Below are positions 13,038-24,484 of a stretch of 64,000 bases of DNA, piece by piece. How positions within the stretch are numbered: position 1 is the first letter of the stretch; every line of letters begins with the position of its first letter. The position numbers were made by a program, and so were the translations under genes. Below the pieces are notes generated by a model. The model was not told the origin of the DNA and did not search any database. It worked only from the letters and a program-made list of their open reading frames with translations. Origin of the DNA: Lithospermum erythrorhizon (Eukaryota; Streptophyta; Magnoliopsida; Boraginales; Boraginaceae); contig JADFUC010000511.1 in NCBI GenBank assembly GCA_019722365.1, forward strand, positions 992,001 through 1,056,000, given 5' to 3'.

Positions 13038-15987
13038 ATGGAAGCTGGTGGGGCCGCCTCTGACATTGCAGGCGGTTCCCAATATGGCTTTCAACATGAG
13101 GACTTGTTGTGGACCACCGGGAAGGAATGTGAGGTTGTCGAAATGATCGACAACATTGGCATATCAAAGGGGGTGGATGAATGTTACGACGTTTGGTCAT
13201 CAAAAGAGGCAGACGAAACAATGACTACCGTTGATGGTGGGCAGGAAGAAAACAATGTTGGCATGTCAAAGGGGGTGGATGAATGTAACGACGAAACAAT
13301 GACCAGCGTTGATGGGGTATCAAGGGGGGTGTCGTTCAAGAAGGGGCCGTGGACGAAGGCAGAGGACGAAGTATTGATGAGAGTGGTCCATGAGCTTGGG
13401 TCGAATGATTGGGTGAAGATAGAGATGCAATCTGGTCTTAATCGGACGTCTAAGAGCTGTAGGCTTAGATGGAAAAACCATCTACAACCTCATTTGAAAA
13501 AGGGTACTTTTAGCTTCAAAGAAGAGAATGATGTTATCAGAATGCATTACAAATATGGCAACAAATGGTCTCTCATGGCAAAAAGAGTACGTACCCGTTC
13601 AATTCAAATTAATTGACGTTTTGGATTAATACCATGCATCTTGTCTGTCTGTTTTGTTTTTCTACCATAACACAGTATATTTTGTGGATCTGCAGATACC
13701 TGGAAGGTCTGACAATGAAATCAAGAACTTTTGGCATAGTAGGATTAAGAAATGCAAGAAAAGAGGGTTACCTCTCTATCCAGACTGGTGCCGAGAAGAC
13801 GATCAAACATTGAATGATGATGACCTTTGCAGGAAGACTAATGTTGAAACAATTGCGGTTCCAAATGCAACATATCAAGCTCAGGTCTCTTTGTTGGGAC
13901 ATTCACATTCTCTGTTACCTAACTATGACATGTTTCAGTATTACCCTGCTTCTACAAGTGAGACATCCATGATCAATGGTTCTGGCTTCATTAAATTGCC
14001 GGAAACCCAGTTCTGCTTGGATGAGGAAGGTGGCCAAACTGCACTACATCATGCCTCGTCTTTACATGGCTCCAACCCATTCAATCAATCGCCTCAAGTG
14101 CCTTTGTCCCCCATGGATTTCTCTCCCCATAAATTATATCCTTCATTTCAACATTTCCTCTCACCGAGACCAAAAACCTCGCAATCAACATTTACATTTT
14201 CAACCCCAATCTCTTCTAGCCCTCATCAACTTCCTTCACCACACGGAAGTTGTTGCTCGTCTCCTCAACTACCATTCAACAATTCTCCAAGAGATAACCC
14301 AGTGAGAGACCCCAAAGCTTCGGTTTTTGAATCTTCCAAATGCCCACCAATTCTTTCCTTGCCATCTGGTAGATTCAAGAGATCCCATGGAGCCACACAC
14401 GAGTTGCCTCCGGTGGTAAAACTAAACGAGGCACCGAATTCTTATCAAAGACAACGTATTTCTAACACTGCAGCAACAGTTTCTTCTTTCAACATGACTG
14501 CATTAACTTATCCTTCTTCATCCCCAAATCTGTCGAACATGCATTCCCCCATATCTCCTCTCAGTCTAAGCAAATCATCAAAAATATCTATGTTGCCAAC
14601 TAACCAATCGAATAGATCAACCATGACAGCTGCAACTTCACACCCTCTCTATCAAAATGAGCCGTTGCATTCTTTTGGTCTCAAATCTTTTTCTTCGAGT
14701 CCAAATCTACAGTTGGAATCATTAGCTCTACCATCTCTAGAGCAACATGCTAATGTATACTCAACTACAAACGGTTCCCCTTGTGGCACATGGAAACCAT
14801 CAACCTCTGAATCACTATTATTTTCACCACAATTTAATTCATCCTCACTAGAGCCTCCTTCAATCGAATCTAATACAGAGCCTCCTTCAATCGAATCTAA
14901 TACAGGAGAATTCCTTCCAACTCCCGAGGCAAATTTTTATTCAAATGAATGTATATCAGAAAATAATACAGATTTGCTGGATACTCTTCTACAAGATGCT
15001 CAAGAAGACTCATGCTTGTCTGATCTAGGATTGGTCGAAGAATATTTGTTTAGCCAGCAACTGAATACTCAAAAGTTATACGAGAAAATACTAAGGAGAA
15101 AACAATATAAGAATATTACTATTGATAAAGGAATTTCTTCGAAGAGCAACCTAAGCAGAGAAGCTTATTCAAATGGAAGCTTAAAATCCATGGAACTTTT
15201 GGGAAAAGGTCAACAAGGAGAAGTTGAAAATACAACTAGCACATACACCCAGGAAGTAAAAGAAAATTATTTAAATAATGAAGTCCAAGGAAGAGAAGGT
15301 TCAACGGCAGATAAATCCTCGCAATGGGAGTTGTCAAAAAATGGTTGCAGCTCAAACATGGAAGACTTGCTACATGGAGATATAGAAATGATTGCTCCAT
15401 GTACCAACTTTATAAATCAAGATCTAGTAATAACGTCAAATGATAAACATACACCATGTGAAACTTCCGAGGCAGATGACCCACTGAGAGAGCAGAGGAA
15501 AAGAAACTTGAAAGGGAAAGATCAAAGGTTCATGACGAAGTCCTCAATGCCAAAAGATCTGATGTTGAAAAACAACCCGAGTGGAAGTCTACCAAGAGAA
15601 CCTTTAAAAAGAAACAGAACAGTGGCTAAATGTGAGAACTATTCAAGCATAGAAGACATTGAGAAAGATCAAACACCACAAGAATTAGTAATGAATTCAG
15701 CGCAACATGTTTCTTTGTCGGGAGAGTTAGGACATCAAAATGAGGCATACCATACTGAATCTGATTCCTGGAATGGAATACTAAACAGTACTAAATACTC
15801 TGAAGGTGATTGTTTCATTAAAAACATTGAAGCATATGAGGGTACCATTGCTAATAATAATGACTTGGGTGATGCAACAACAGAAACATTAATCTTGGAT
15901 TCACAAGATCTTCTGCATGGAAGTTCTTTATGTTATCCATATTGTTTGGACTTAAGGGATCAATGCTCTAGTGGGTTCTTGAATTAG
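13038..15987 (+). CDS. GAMYB-like R2R3-MYB transcription factor, unusually long
   Basis: Two exons, 13038-13586 and 13696-15987, split by a 109-bp intron (AGA|GTACGT ... CTGCAG|ATA), give 946 aa. R2 spans about residues 102-152 (KGPWTKAEDE ... SCRLRW) and R3 about 154-204 (NKWSLMAKRIPGRSDNEIKN). The following GLPLYP motif and the later LLDTLLQDAQ box (about 605-615) mark MYB subgroup 18, the GAMYB class, which acts in gibberellin responses, pollen and anther programmes and is controlled by miR159. Subgroup members are usually about 450-560 aa; here about 330 residues follow the LLQDAQ box. The extension is Ser/Asn/Lys-rich with a basic EQRKRNLKGK stretch and no named domain. Two internal duplications are present: an N-terminal SKGVDEC..DETMT.VDG repeat and a nine-residue EPPSIESNT repeat (569-586) exactly at the miR159 site. 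Start chosen because upstream frame is closed and the MYB domain follows in frame. Confidence 0.9.
14849..14896 (+). promoter_or_regulatory. Tandemly duplicated miR159-like target site in the MYB mRNA
   Basis: A 27-bp unit starting GAGCCTCCTTCAATCGAA at 14851 is repeated at 14878. Compared with the complement of plant miR159, site 1 (14849-14869) differs at four of 21 positions, one of them a G:U pair; site 2 (14876-14896) differs at five. Pairing is intact over the cleavage centre (miRNA positions 10-11), with a mismatch at miRNA position 4. In GAMYB genes this place encodes E-L-P-S-F-Q or similar; here it encodes E-P-P-S-I-E, in the same reading frame, so position and frame both fit a homologous site. 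Confidence 0.65.
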
Positions 15988-17252
15988 ACTATGCTTTGTC
16001 TAAAATGTTATCACATGCGCAACAAATGTTACATATGAAAAGCTAAGATCCAAGACAAAGAGGAAACTCCCCCAGATCAGCAAAGGTTTCTGAATGTTGC
16101 TGATGGCCTGGGATTATGATGGCTTTTTAAGACGAGAATGTTTCTTTAACGTTTCCGAGGTAGGTGGCTGTGTAATTCTTTTTCTTTACTTGTCATGTGG
16201 TGTTTTTCGACTCTGGATAGAAGCTGTCTTCTTTGGACCAATAAGTGATGGTTTGCTCTATAGGGATGATTGCATTCTACTTGCATATTAAAGATTCGCT
16301 AATGGAAGATGAAATTGTTGACTATTAATCGAAGCATTCTTCAGAAATATGAAGATTGCCTTCTCTGCACTCAACTTGAAGATTTTTCATATTATTTTCG
16401 ACAAATGATAAATGAAAGTTTAAAGATATAATTGGTCTCAGATCTTTTGGATTTCAAGCAGATTGCAACATAATCTAACAGAGCTCTAGTGAATCACTGA
16501 ACTACTTTCCAATGCTTAAATTAATGACTTTTTTTCAAGCCTCTTATTACAGCAGACACTTGGATATTGGAATACTAAAATAGAACCACCTGAATTCAAA
16601 GTGGGAAAACTAACCACATCAAATGGTAGTAAGAATCACTGATCCAACATAAATTTATACACAGATTTTAATGAATTCATATAAAAAAAAAAGCCAATAT
16701 CTTTAACCGAAAAAACAAGAATATAAATTGAGAAAAGCAAAACAGTAATATGAAAATCCATGTTTAAAAGATACCAAGAGGATGTTCCAGCTTGAAGGCG
16801 CTCTTAGCCATCACTATATTTCAACCCTGCAAGTATTATTCACTAACCGCCAAAAAGAAGAAAAAATTCTCTTTTTCTTGATTATAGTTATCAAAGAGCT
16901 GAAATTTGTTCGAGATCTTAGGTTCGAACCTCACTAAACAATCGTAAAACGAAAAAACAATTTATCAAAATCGTAAGGAATGGCTCCCTCTATACAAAAT
17001 CAAAATTGTAGCAGCAGAAGCTAGCATACCACATACACAGATTTATTGCGAGTTCCAACGATTACACATCCATCCAAAGAATTAAGTCGTCGCACTGTTC
17101 TGGTTTTACTGGATTGATCTACCGTACGCTAAAATGGAGCAGATCTAGTACCAAGTTTGACCTCTATCTAATATACATTCCAGGTTGATGTAAATGTTAC
17201 ATACCATCCTAAACTCTACATGAAACTTGCTGAGATTGCAAGAATAGCTGTT
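15988..17252. other. Convergent spacer between MYB and galactosyltransferase genes
   Basis: Contains the 3' UTR of the MYB gene and that of the minus-strand GT31 gene. A GGTTCGAACC box-B-like decamer at 16921 has no tRNA-like arm structure around it. Nothing else recognised. Confidence 0.5.
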
Positions 17253-20200
17253 TCAAAACTTAGTGTTCCATAGAGCATTTTCTCCTTCTCCACATCTATG
17301 ATGAACTTCTTTCATCCTGTCAGCAGACCTGCAAATCCCACTGCAGCTCCAGTCAAACGAGGCAACACAGATGTTGCCTGCTTGAGCCTTCCACTCACAA
17401 TCTGCATGAAGAGTCCAGTGTTACTGTGTTAGACAACTCTTCTTGAAATATGTTAACTACTCACTGTTTAGTTTTTGTTGAAGAAACAATCGCTCTTGAA
17501 CCAAATTGAGGGTCACAACATCGTTGATAGTCATACTTAAATTAGCGAGTCAAGATCATAGTAGCAATTGGTTCATGAGATACTGCATTGAACAGTGGTC
17601 AGATAGATGTTAACACTACAATGAGCCAACCAATCCCAAAAAAAGAAAAAAATTCTATCAACGTCAATTTTTTCCTTTTTATGTAGAGCAGTAATCTGCA
17701 AACCTTTTAACTGGAGACAAAATCCGAGGATAATAACTTCAAATGGAAACGGTAAAGGGGAGATGCTAATATCGCTATCCCCCCCCCAAAACTCTTCTTT
17801 CTTCAAATTTTGGAACATAGGGGTGAAGTGATGTCAAATTACCAGGTGGAGTTCCGCAGCACAATCTCCTGTCATCTATATGCTCAACATCCAGACCGAT
17901 GAACCAAGATCCCAATGAGACGTCTTCATTCGCATACTTGTGCAGCATATGCCTTGTATAATCAAGGATTTAATAGTAGAGTTACTTGGGGGCAAGATAT
18001 AAAACTAGCATGTATGAAAATATGAAGTTACGTCCTACCACTTACTGATTGGTTGATATGTAAGTTGCCAAATCTTTTGAAATGGCATATAGTTGTCCTG
18101 TCGCATGACGAAAGTATTTTGCGCCTGACTCGCCAAATTTCCAGTGCTCAGGCTCATGATATCTCACCCCTCTAATAGTGAAAATCCAGGACAATTCGAT
18201 CAATATATTAGCAGGGGGGAAAACAGTTTGACCAATATAAAGACCAACAGTTTCTTCTCACTTTTGAGCTAGAACAGGACCAGATTTCATGCATCCTATA
18301 TACACTCTGGGCTTTAAGCTGTGCCTAGATAGAGTTGAAGCCAGCGTCCCTGCAAGTAGGATAGTATTATTTTGGCATGGCATAATGCACATATATAAAG
18401 TTTACAGGTTAAGACAGTCCATCAGAAATAAACATTTAAGTTACTATAAGAAAAAATTTCTTCATAGAATGAAGAAACATGTGATTTCTGCTTAGTCTAG
18501 TTAACAATATCACTGCAAATATATTACGTTGGATGATTTTGAATGAAAAGAAAAAAATGGTGTATTCCTTCTAACAACAAGAACATGCCCCAATGTCTCT
18601 AAAGAGGCTCACAATGCTTGACTGGAAGTCGAATTGTAAGAAACCTTACCCCTGTTATAGCAGAGAGATTGTTTCAGGGGTATTAGGAGATGAAGTGCAA
18701 AGACGGACTATCAACTGCTTACTTATATATGAAAGCGTAGGTAGTGTAATGAACCATTTTGATTCGTTCCTTTATCTTAGTTCATATATGTATTTATATA
18801 TCTCTGATCGGCAAACAAGGGAAGGGATGGCATACCAATATTAACATGAACATCATCATCAACTTTAACATAAAAATCAGCATCCCATAAAGCAACAGCA
18901 GTGGTAAAATAAGTCTTTGTTTTTGCTGATAGTTCAAGGTACCCCTCAACATGTTCCTGCACGTGATCAGAAGAACATGTCAGAACTAGCATAGGAGATA
19001 GCCATGCAGCCTGTAAATGTAAACAAGAAAGAAGATAAGTTTTACCAGCCTGAGGAAGTCTCCATGTTTCTTATCTTCTGCTTCAATAGCTCTATCAAGA
19101 ATGCCACCAGATGTAGCACTGTTCCACGATATTAAAAGACTAAATTTCAGAACATTAACGGAATAATGATAATTTATGCGGTCTTTGATAAAGTGTTAAT
19201 CTTTTACCCCCTTCAAATGTCAACCTTTTACAAGTTTTAAATCAGATAAACACTGACAGAAGAAAAGGAAAGAGTCGGTCAAATGACGTACTAACCTGTG
19301 ACCTATAACAAAACGCATGATAATGCCTTTTTCTTCTTCTAGCTTCTTTCGTTTTTCACCTGGTTTTCAAGAACAGGGCATAAACTAATTGAGAACTCAA
19401 ACAAGGATGGTGAAATAATTGAGATGTAGCAAGTGTATATGATGCACTATTAGAACCTTGTGGCATCCAGGTAGCACGAACCGAATCCCTTCTCTTCCTA
19501 CTGCTAAAAGCAGTATTTACACCTATGACCACGAGATACTTCCTCTTCCTAGTTAATTCAGGAACCTTTAAGTCCTCACTTACAGGAGAGCCAGTAAGCA
19601 AAGAATCCTGTAGAGCACGCGCTGCAGCCAATTCCATCTCTAAATTTGAAATTGTCTTGTCCAGCCTTCTGCACAAAAAAGAGGCAATAAATTCAACATT
19701 CTCCCAAGTAAGGATCCTCAAGATCAGTACACAAGGAGTAAATGACTTACTCTATACCATGATCCCCCACAATATCCTTATTTTCACTTCTGCCATATTT
19801 CTGAAAGACATACGAAGAGCATCTAAACACGTTAAATATACCAGTACACAGCACAATGTAGGTGCCAAATTAGCATAATTTGCATGGTTCCAAATTGAAG
19901 TTCAAGAAAAGGCAAAACACCTATACTCACAGTTTTGAAGTCACAACCATCAGAAACCAATTTCAGCTTCTCATCCTCAATCGAGAAGGGCCTTGATACA
20001 TTTTTGGCTTCAGGCAACACCCACACCCTACAACATGATTTGCTAATCATTATGATATGCATAGCAAACAGTACTATTTGAAATTAATGATAATCAATGT
20101 TATTAAAGTTAAATAAGAAAAAAAAAAAAAAAGCAAAGAGCACTTTTAGCTCAATCACCCTAATGATTACTGACCACTCAAGAATTAGGTCCTTCTCTTT

Positions 20201-20579
20201 TGCTTTTATCCTTATTAAATAACTCAAAATGTTTTCGAATCTTAGACCGAAAATATATTTAAAGAACAACATATAGATATCATTGAAGTATTGAACCTCC
20301 ATCATCAAAAGCACATAAATTCTCAAGATTAAAATGTCATCAAGCTATGTGTATAATCTGAACTCAACAATCCAATTCCTGATTATGAAAAATGATAAAA
20401 ACTTCCACAGTAAAGGCATAAGTTGAAGTAACATTGAAAGAAAAAATGTAGAGAAAAACAAACCTATCAGTAAAGAGCATTCCTACACAGAAGGATCCAA
20501 TACAGAGGAAAATAGTCAATTTTCTCGACATTGAACTCTTCGAACTCGACTCGAATCCTCCTTTGCTCTTCCAAGACAT
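17253..20579 (-). CDS. GT31 beta-1,3-galactosyltransferase (plant B3GALT class)
   Basis: Eleven exons read leftward: 20464-20579, 19931-20027, 19751-19800, 19457-19668, 19296-19359, 19046-19118, 18836-18956, 18262-18349, 18046-18171, 17843-17952, 17253-17401. They join in phase to 1206 nt (401 aa). The protein is a Golgi type II membrane enzyme: basic N-terminus, membrane segment about residues 20-36, a DUF4094-like stem region beginning [10 protein letters not shown], then a GT31 catalytic domain. The metal-binding DDD lies in [13 protein letters not shown] (237-239). The segment [15 protein letters not shown] is the late conserved acidic motif of the family. Plant members transfer galactose in beta-1,3 linkage, probably onto arabinogalactan or N-glycan acceptors; the acceptor here is not known. 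Length (401 aa) is normal, all splice sites are GT-AG, and nothing is broken. Confidence 0.92.
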
Positions 20580-22378
20580 TGTGCTACTTCAATAACTTCA
20601 ACAATTTATAACCAAATCCAAGCAATATCCAAATATTTACCCCTTTATTATTCAATTTAATTATTCCCCAAAATCAAAAATCAGATCAAGAAGCTCAAAT
20701 CTTTAAGCTACCAACTATCCAACTTTGCATAAAGTTCTCAGCTTTACTTCAAAAATCAAGAAATAGATCAATAAGCTGAAATCTTTAATCTACCAACTAT
20801 CTAAATTTGCATAAAGTTGACAGCTTTACTTCAAAAATCAATCTTTGTGGTACCAACTTGAAGTACCCAAAATGTTTTGCTTCGATATCATCCAACCCCA
20901 CAACAAAGTTCTCAGGTTTGCAGCTAAAAAGTATCAATACAAGGTGCAATATTCCATTTTTCAGTTAATACTATAGTTGTGTAGGTGTATTGTGTGGAGT
21001 ATTATTTCAGTAAAGTGAGAGAGAAGGAGATATAGATGGGTGGTTATGTGGAATTTTAGGTAACATGTGAAGAACGAAGAAGATGACTTTAGTTTTATTA
21101 CCAGACATACCTAAAGACTAAAGTCCTCAACCGTTCAAAATCCCATGGGTTAGTTAAACTGTCGGTGAGAAGAAATTCTTGATATAGGATTGAGGAGGGT
21201 AACAATAATTACTCCATTGTTTCGGATACGTATGATAAAATTTAATTGAATATTAAATTAATATTGATCGAGTAATTAGCCGAATCAGGTTTTTAAGTTG
21301 AATAATGGCTGGTAAAAACTTATATGTTAATTTTAATATCAAAATACATTCAAACCTATAAATAAATCGAATTTCATTTGATTTTCAATAAATATATTTT
21401 ATCTATCCAATAAATTACAATTTCTCAAATCAAGTATCGTGTAGATACAAGTTACGTCATACACATGTAGTACTAATTAATAGTGGATGTCCCATCTTAT
21501 AGTAATTGTAAATTGATTGGAGTACAAATTTTTCTTTAAGCCCATTTAAGTAGAGAAAATTATGTATATAAACTTACTTTTTTAAGCACAATGGGTAAGT
21601 TAATGAATGGTAATGTCTCAAATAACTCAAATATGAACCACCTCCACTAATGGTAGATGATAGAAGCATATATGGGGCAGGAGGACAGCAGTTCTTCAAC
21701 AAACGACAACAAAGCCGTATAACAATGAGTCAATAATTGTGTTATTTAAGTTGAACTTTTGAAGCCAAATAATTTCATCAACCTTTAACCCATATGATGG
21801 ACATACATACATAGTGGGTGTTGCGTGTGGGGTCTCTGAGGCAGAGTAAGAGCAGCATCTGGATAGCACTCCGCGTTGGTGATGAATTTGATGCGGGCGC
21901 TGTTGAGCGTATCAACATAACCTTTAACCCATATGATGCATCACTTGCATGAGAAGTGAGAACATGGCTACTTCACCTAATAATAAATGGTACAGCTCAA
22001 AACCCCAGCTTCAAACACATGGGATGTACTTGTACTCCATGTAAGAAGGATTAGTCATTCCTCATCCATGCATATTTCTTCTCAATCCATCCCCAAAAAT
22101 TGGCTCATTCCATATTCGATAATCAAAATTAATAAATTTTATAATTTCAATCAAATGATCACTTTTATAGTTGCTAAACCATAGACAATGGCTTGAAAAG
22201 AAAATAGATTAATTGTTTTGTTGTCTACCTAAATACAAAAGTAATCTTGGTGTCGTATCGTTTTTTATGGTAGGTCGCTTTAGGTAGTCAGACCACCATG
22301 CATACTTGTCCATTTTTATTTAGAAAATGAAGTTCACTTTAGAAGTAAAGAAATCTGGGAAATGTCGAGTATAAATAA

Positions 22379-22625
22379 TACTCCCTCCGTTCCATTTTAT
22401 TTATATTTATGATCTTAATTTTTTATTTCAAAATACTTGTACTTCTAGTATAAAAAATTATATTTTTATATTTTCAATGTACTTTTTGACTTCTGTTTGT
22501 TTAAATTATTAACCAACTAATTATATAGTTTCAATTAATTGATATTTTATATTTTCAATGTAATTTTTGACTAATTTTCATTTTTCTTAATTTATATACA
22601 AATGATTAGAAAGTACTATTTTTTG
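22379..22625 (+). mobile_element. Stowaway-like MITE, left end only
   Basis: Begins TACTCCCTCCGTTCCATTTT, the typical terminus of plant Tc1/mariner-type MITEs, followed by AT-rich sequence with two copies of TATTTTCAATGTA (about 22468 and 22550). The matching right terminus is not seen, so the element is truncated or its end has decayed; the right boundary given is arbitrary. Confidence 0.45.
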
Positions 22626-22739
22626 ATTATTTTTCAAACAACTTAAAAAACCGATGTAAGTAGTATTATTATGTACATTTACCAAGGCACTAATAAACTG
22701 ATATTTTTACATTAATTAAAATACAGGTTGGGTTAACAA

Positions 22740-23640
22740 CATTCATATGAACCGGACATATATTTTATCGGTACTATCCGGATTCCGGACCGATATTTTT
22801 ATCGAATAATTATTTTAGATCGAGACCGATCCGATAACTTAGCTGGTGGTTATTGGATCCTAATTTTTCGATCCGATCCCATTTAGATATCAGAAATTTT
22901 TTTATATCTAGGACTGGACTGGACTGGACTGGACAGATGGACAGATAACCTAAGTCCTAACAGATGCGTATTGATTCGGGATTTTTGGGTCCGGTTCCGG
23001 ATGAGGTTTGGTTCTCCCGGACCAGCAAACAATGGTTTGGTAATGATTGGCCACATACCGACTTTACTTTATTTAGAAATTACACTTTAGTGTTAACCAT
23101 AATTAAATTAATTATATTACTTAAATAGATCAATTAACCAATCAATCAAAATGAGGTAGGTACCAAACATTTGGGAGGAAACTATAGGCAGTCTTTCACA
23201 TGAGATGTTAGGTAATGATGATGATGTCCCAAGAGCATGGTCTAGTGTTTTGAATGATGATGTGATTGCGGAGACGAGTATAACTTATGATATTAAGTGT
23301 TTTTTTTTTTTAAATTACCTTCTTAAATTGGATATTTTTATCATTTTTTCAATAAATTGATTGATCTTGTAAACTAATACTTTTCTTCTCTCCCATAAAA
23401 TCTCATTTCCATTAATTACCATAATCCAATTCCCAAAAAAACTTCTCGGTCTCCCCAATCCCTACTAAAGCTGTTACTTGACCATGGCTTGGAAACCACC
23501 GAGACCTTGGGTCCATTATCACGGAATAGATAATCCAATCCAAATCTTATTTCGATCGGTCCTGGTTCTAATTTTGACCCGCGACCCCCTAGAACCGGAC
23601 CGGTTAACCCGATAAAGATCCGGTAGGTTAGGGTATATAT
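22740..23640. mobile_element. hAT-like non-autonomous element or remnant (motif-rich tract)
   Basis: Repeated short motifs on both strands cluster at two ends: CCGGACCGAT, CGATCCGATCC, GGTCCGGTTCCGG at 22750-23030, and GATCGGTCC, ACCGGACCGGTTAACCCG, GATCCGGT at 23555-23625. Such CCGGTTCGG-type subterminal motifs in inverted arrangement are characteristic of plant hAT elements. Exact termini and an 8-bp target duplication could not be fixed by eye. Confidence 0.35.
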
Positions 23641-24484
23641 TCCAAAACTTAGAAAAATAGGGTTTACATCTCTCCCCCCCTCACCGGAAATCTTAGATCT
23701 ATCTACAATTCTTCTTACAGTCTTTAAAATACTCTCGTTTCTTAAAATATTGCTCAAACTTGTATGCTCTTCTCTCTTTATCATTTAATTATTTGTAGAA
23801 AGTATTTGATTCCATAACTATATATTAAAGAGAAAATTGAAGAGAAAAAATATGTTATATTAGAAGAATCTGAAATTTATTTACATATGGTCCTTGTATA
23901 TATATATATTAAGTGTATAATCCGAATCCCTCTAAATTGATGACATTGATTGACAACTGGATCTAATCTCAGCCGTCGAATATAGCGCGCAATTCACAGT
24001 CGTCATCATGGCGCACAAAACTTATTCAAATTTACTGACAAAACTAACACAAAACCTCCTAACTAGCAACTGCTCCACTTTCTGCTAGTAATAAAATTGT
24101 GTTATGACTTGTTGTGCTACTTCTAGAATTTCTAATGTTATTCACTTACAAATATGTGATTATCTTTCTTTGAGTGTATATAATTTGCTTATGGGTAGAT
24201 TACTGTAGTGAAAATGACAACAAGGTGACCTTAGGAATCTGCATATTGTTGCTTTTCTTTCTTGATTTGCAGGGGGCTGTGTATATTGGATTACTTTATT
24301 CTTCATATGACAAAAGAAGTTTCAAGGTAACATGTCAAGTGTCAACTATGAAATAAAATTGCATCTCCCTAGCCAGATAACCCGTAATGGGACAACAAAA
24401 TTAATTGAATCATATGCTAAAATACTTAAGCTAACAAGAGTGAAAAAACATGTTTGTTATGAAACATGAACTGATTTGAGTTGT

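Larger units (their letters stand above)
20580..24484. other. Gene-free 3.9-kb interval
   Basis: Left end is the promoter and leader of the GT31 gene, right end the 3' flank of the RNA-binding gene. It contains a 20-bp direct duplication around 21780-21938, a one-ended Stowaway-like sequence from 22379, a (GGACT)n tract near 22913, and a CCGG/CCGATCC-rich hAT-like tract at 22740-23640. A 122-codon minus-strand frame at 23416-23784 falls partly inside that tract and is not believed to be a gene. Confidence 0.5.

Noticed and set aside
16905..16945. GGTTCGAACC tRNA box-B-like sequence
   Set aside because: There is no matching box A at the right distance and no cloverleaf arms; it is likely chance or a very worn SINE.
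23416..23784. 122-codon minus-strand open frame
   Set aside because: It overlaps the CCGG-rich hAT-like tract, has compositionally odd residues and no domain.
24174..24356. Plus-strand 60-codon frame preceded by a TTTGCAG acceptor-like sequence
   Set aside because: No partner exons or domain could be found. It lies in the 3' flank of the minus-strand RNA-binding gene.
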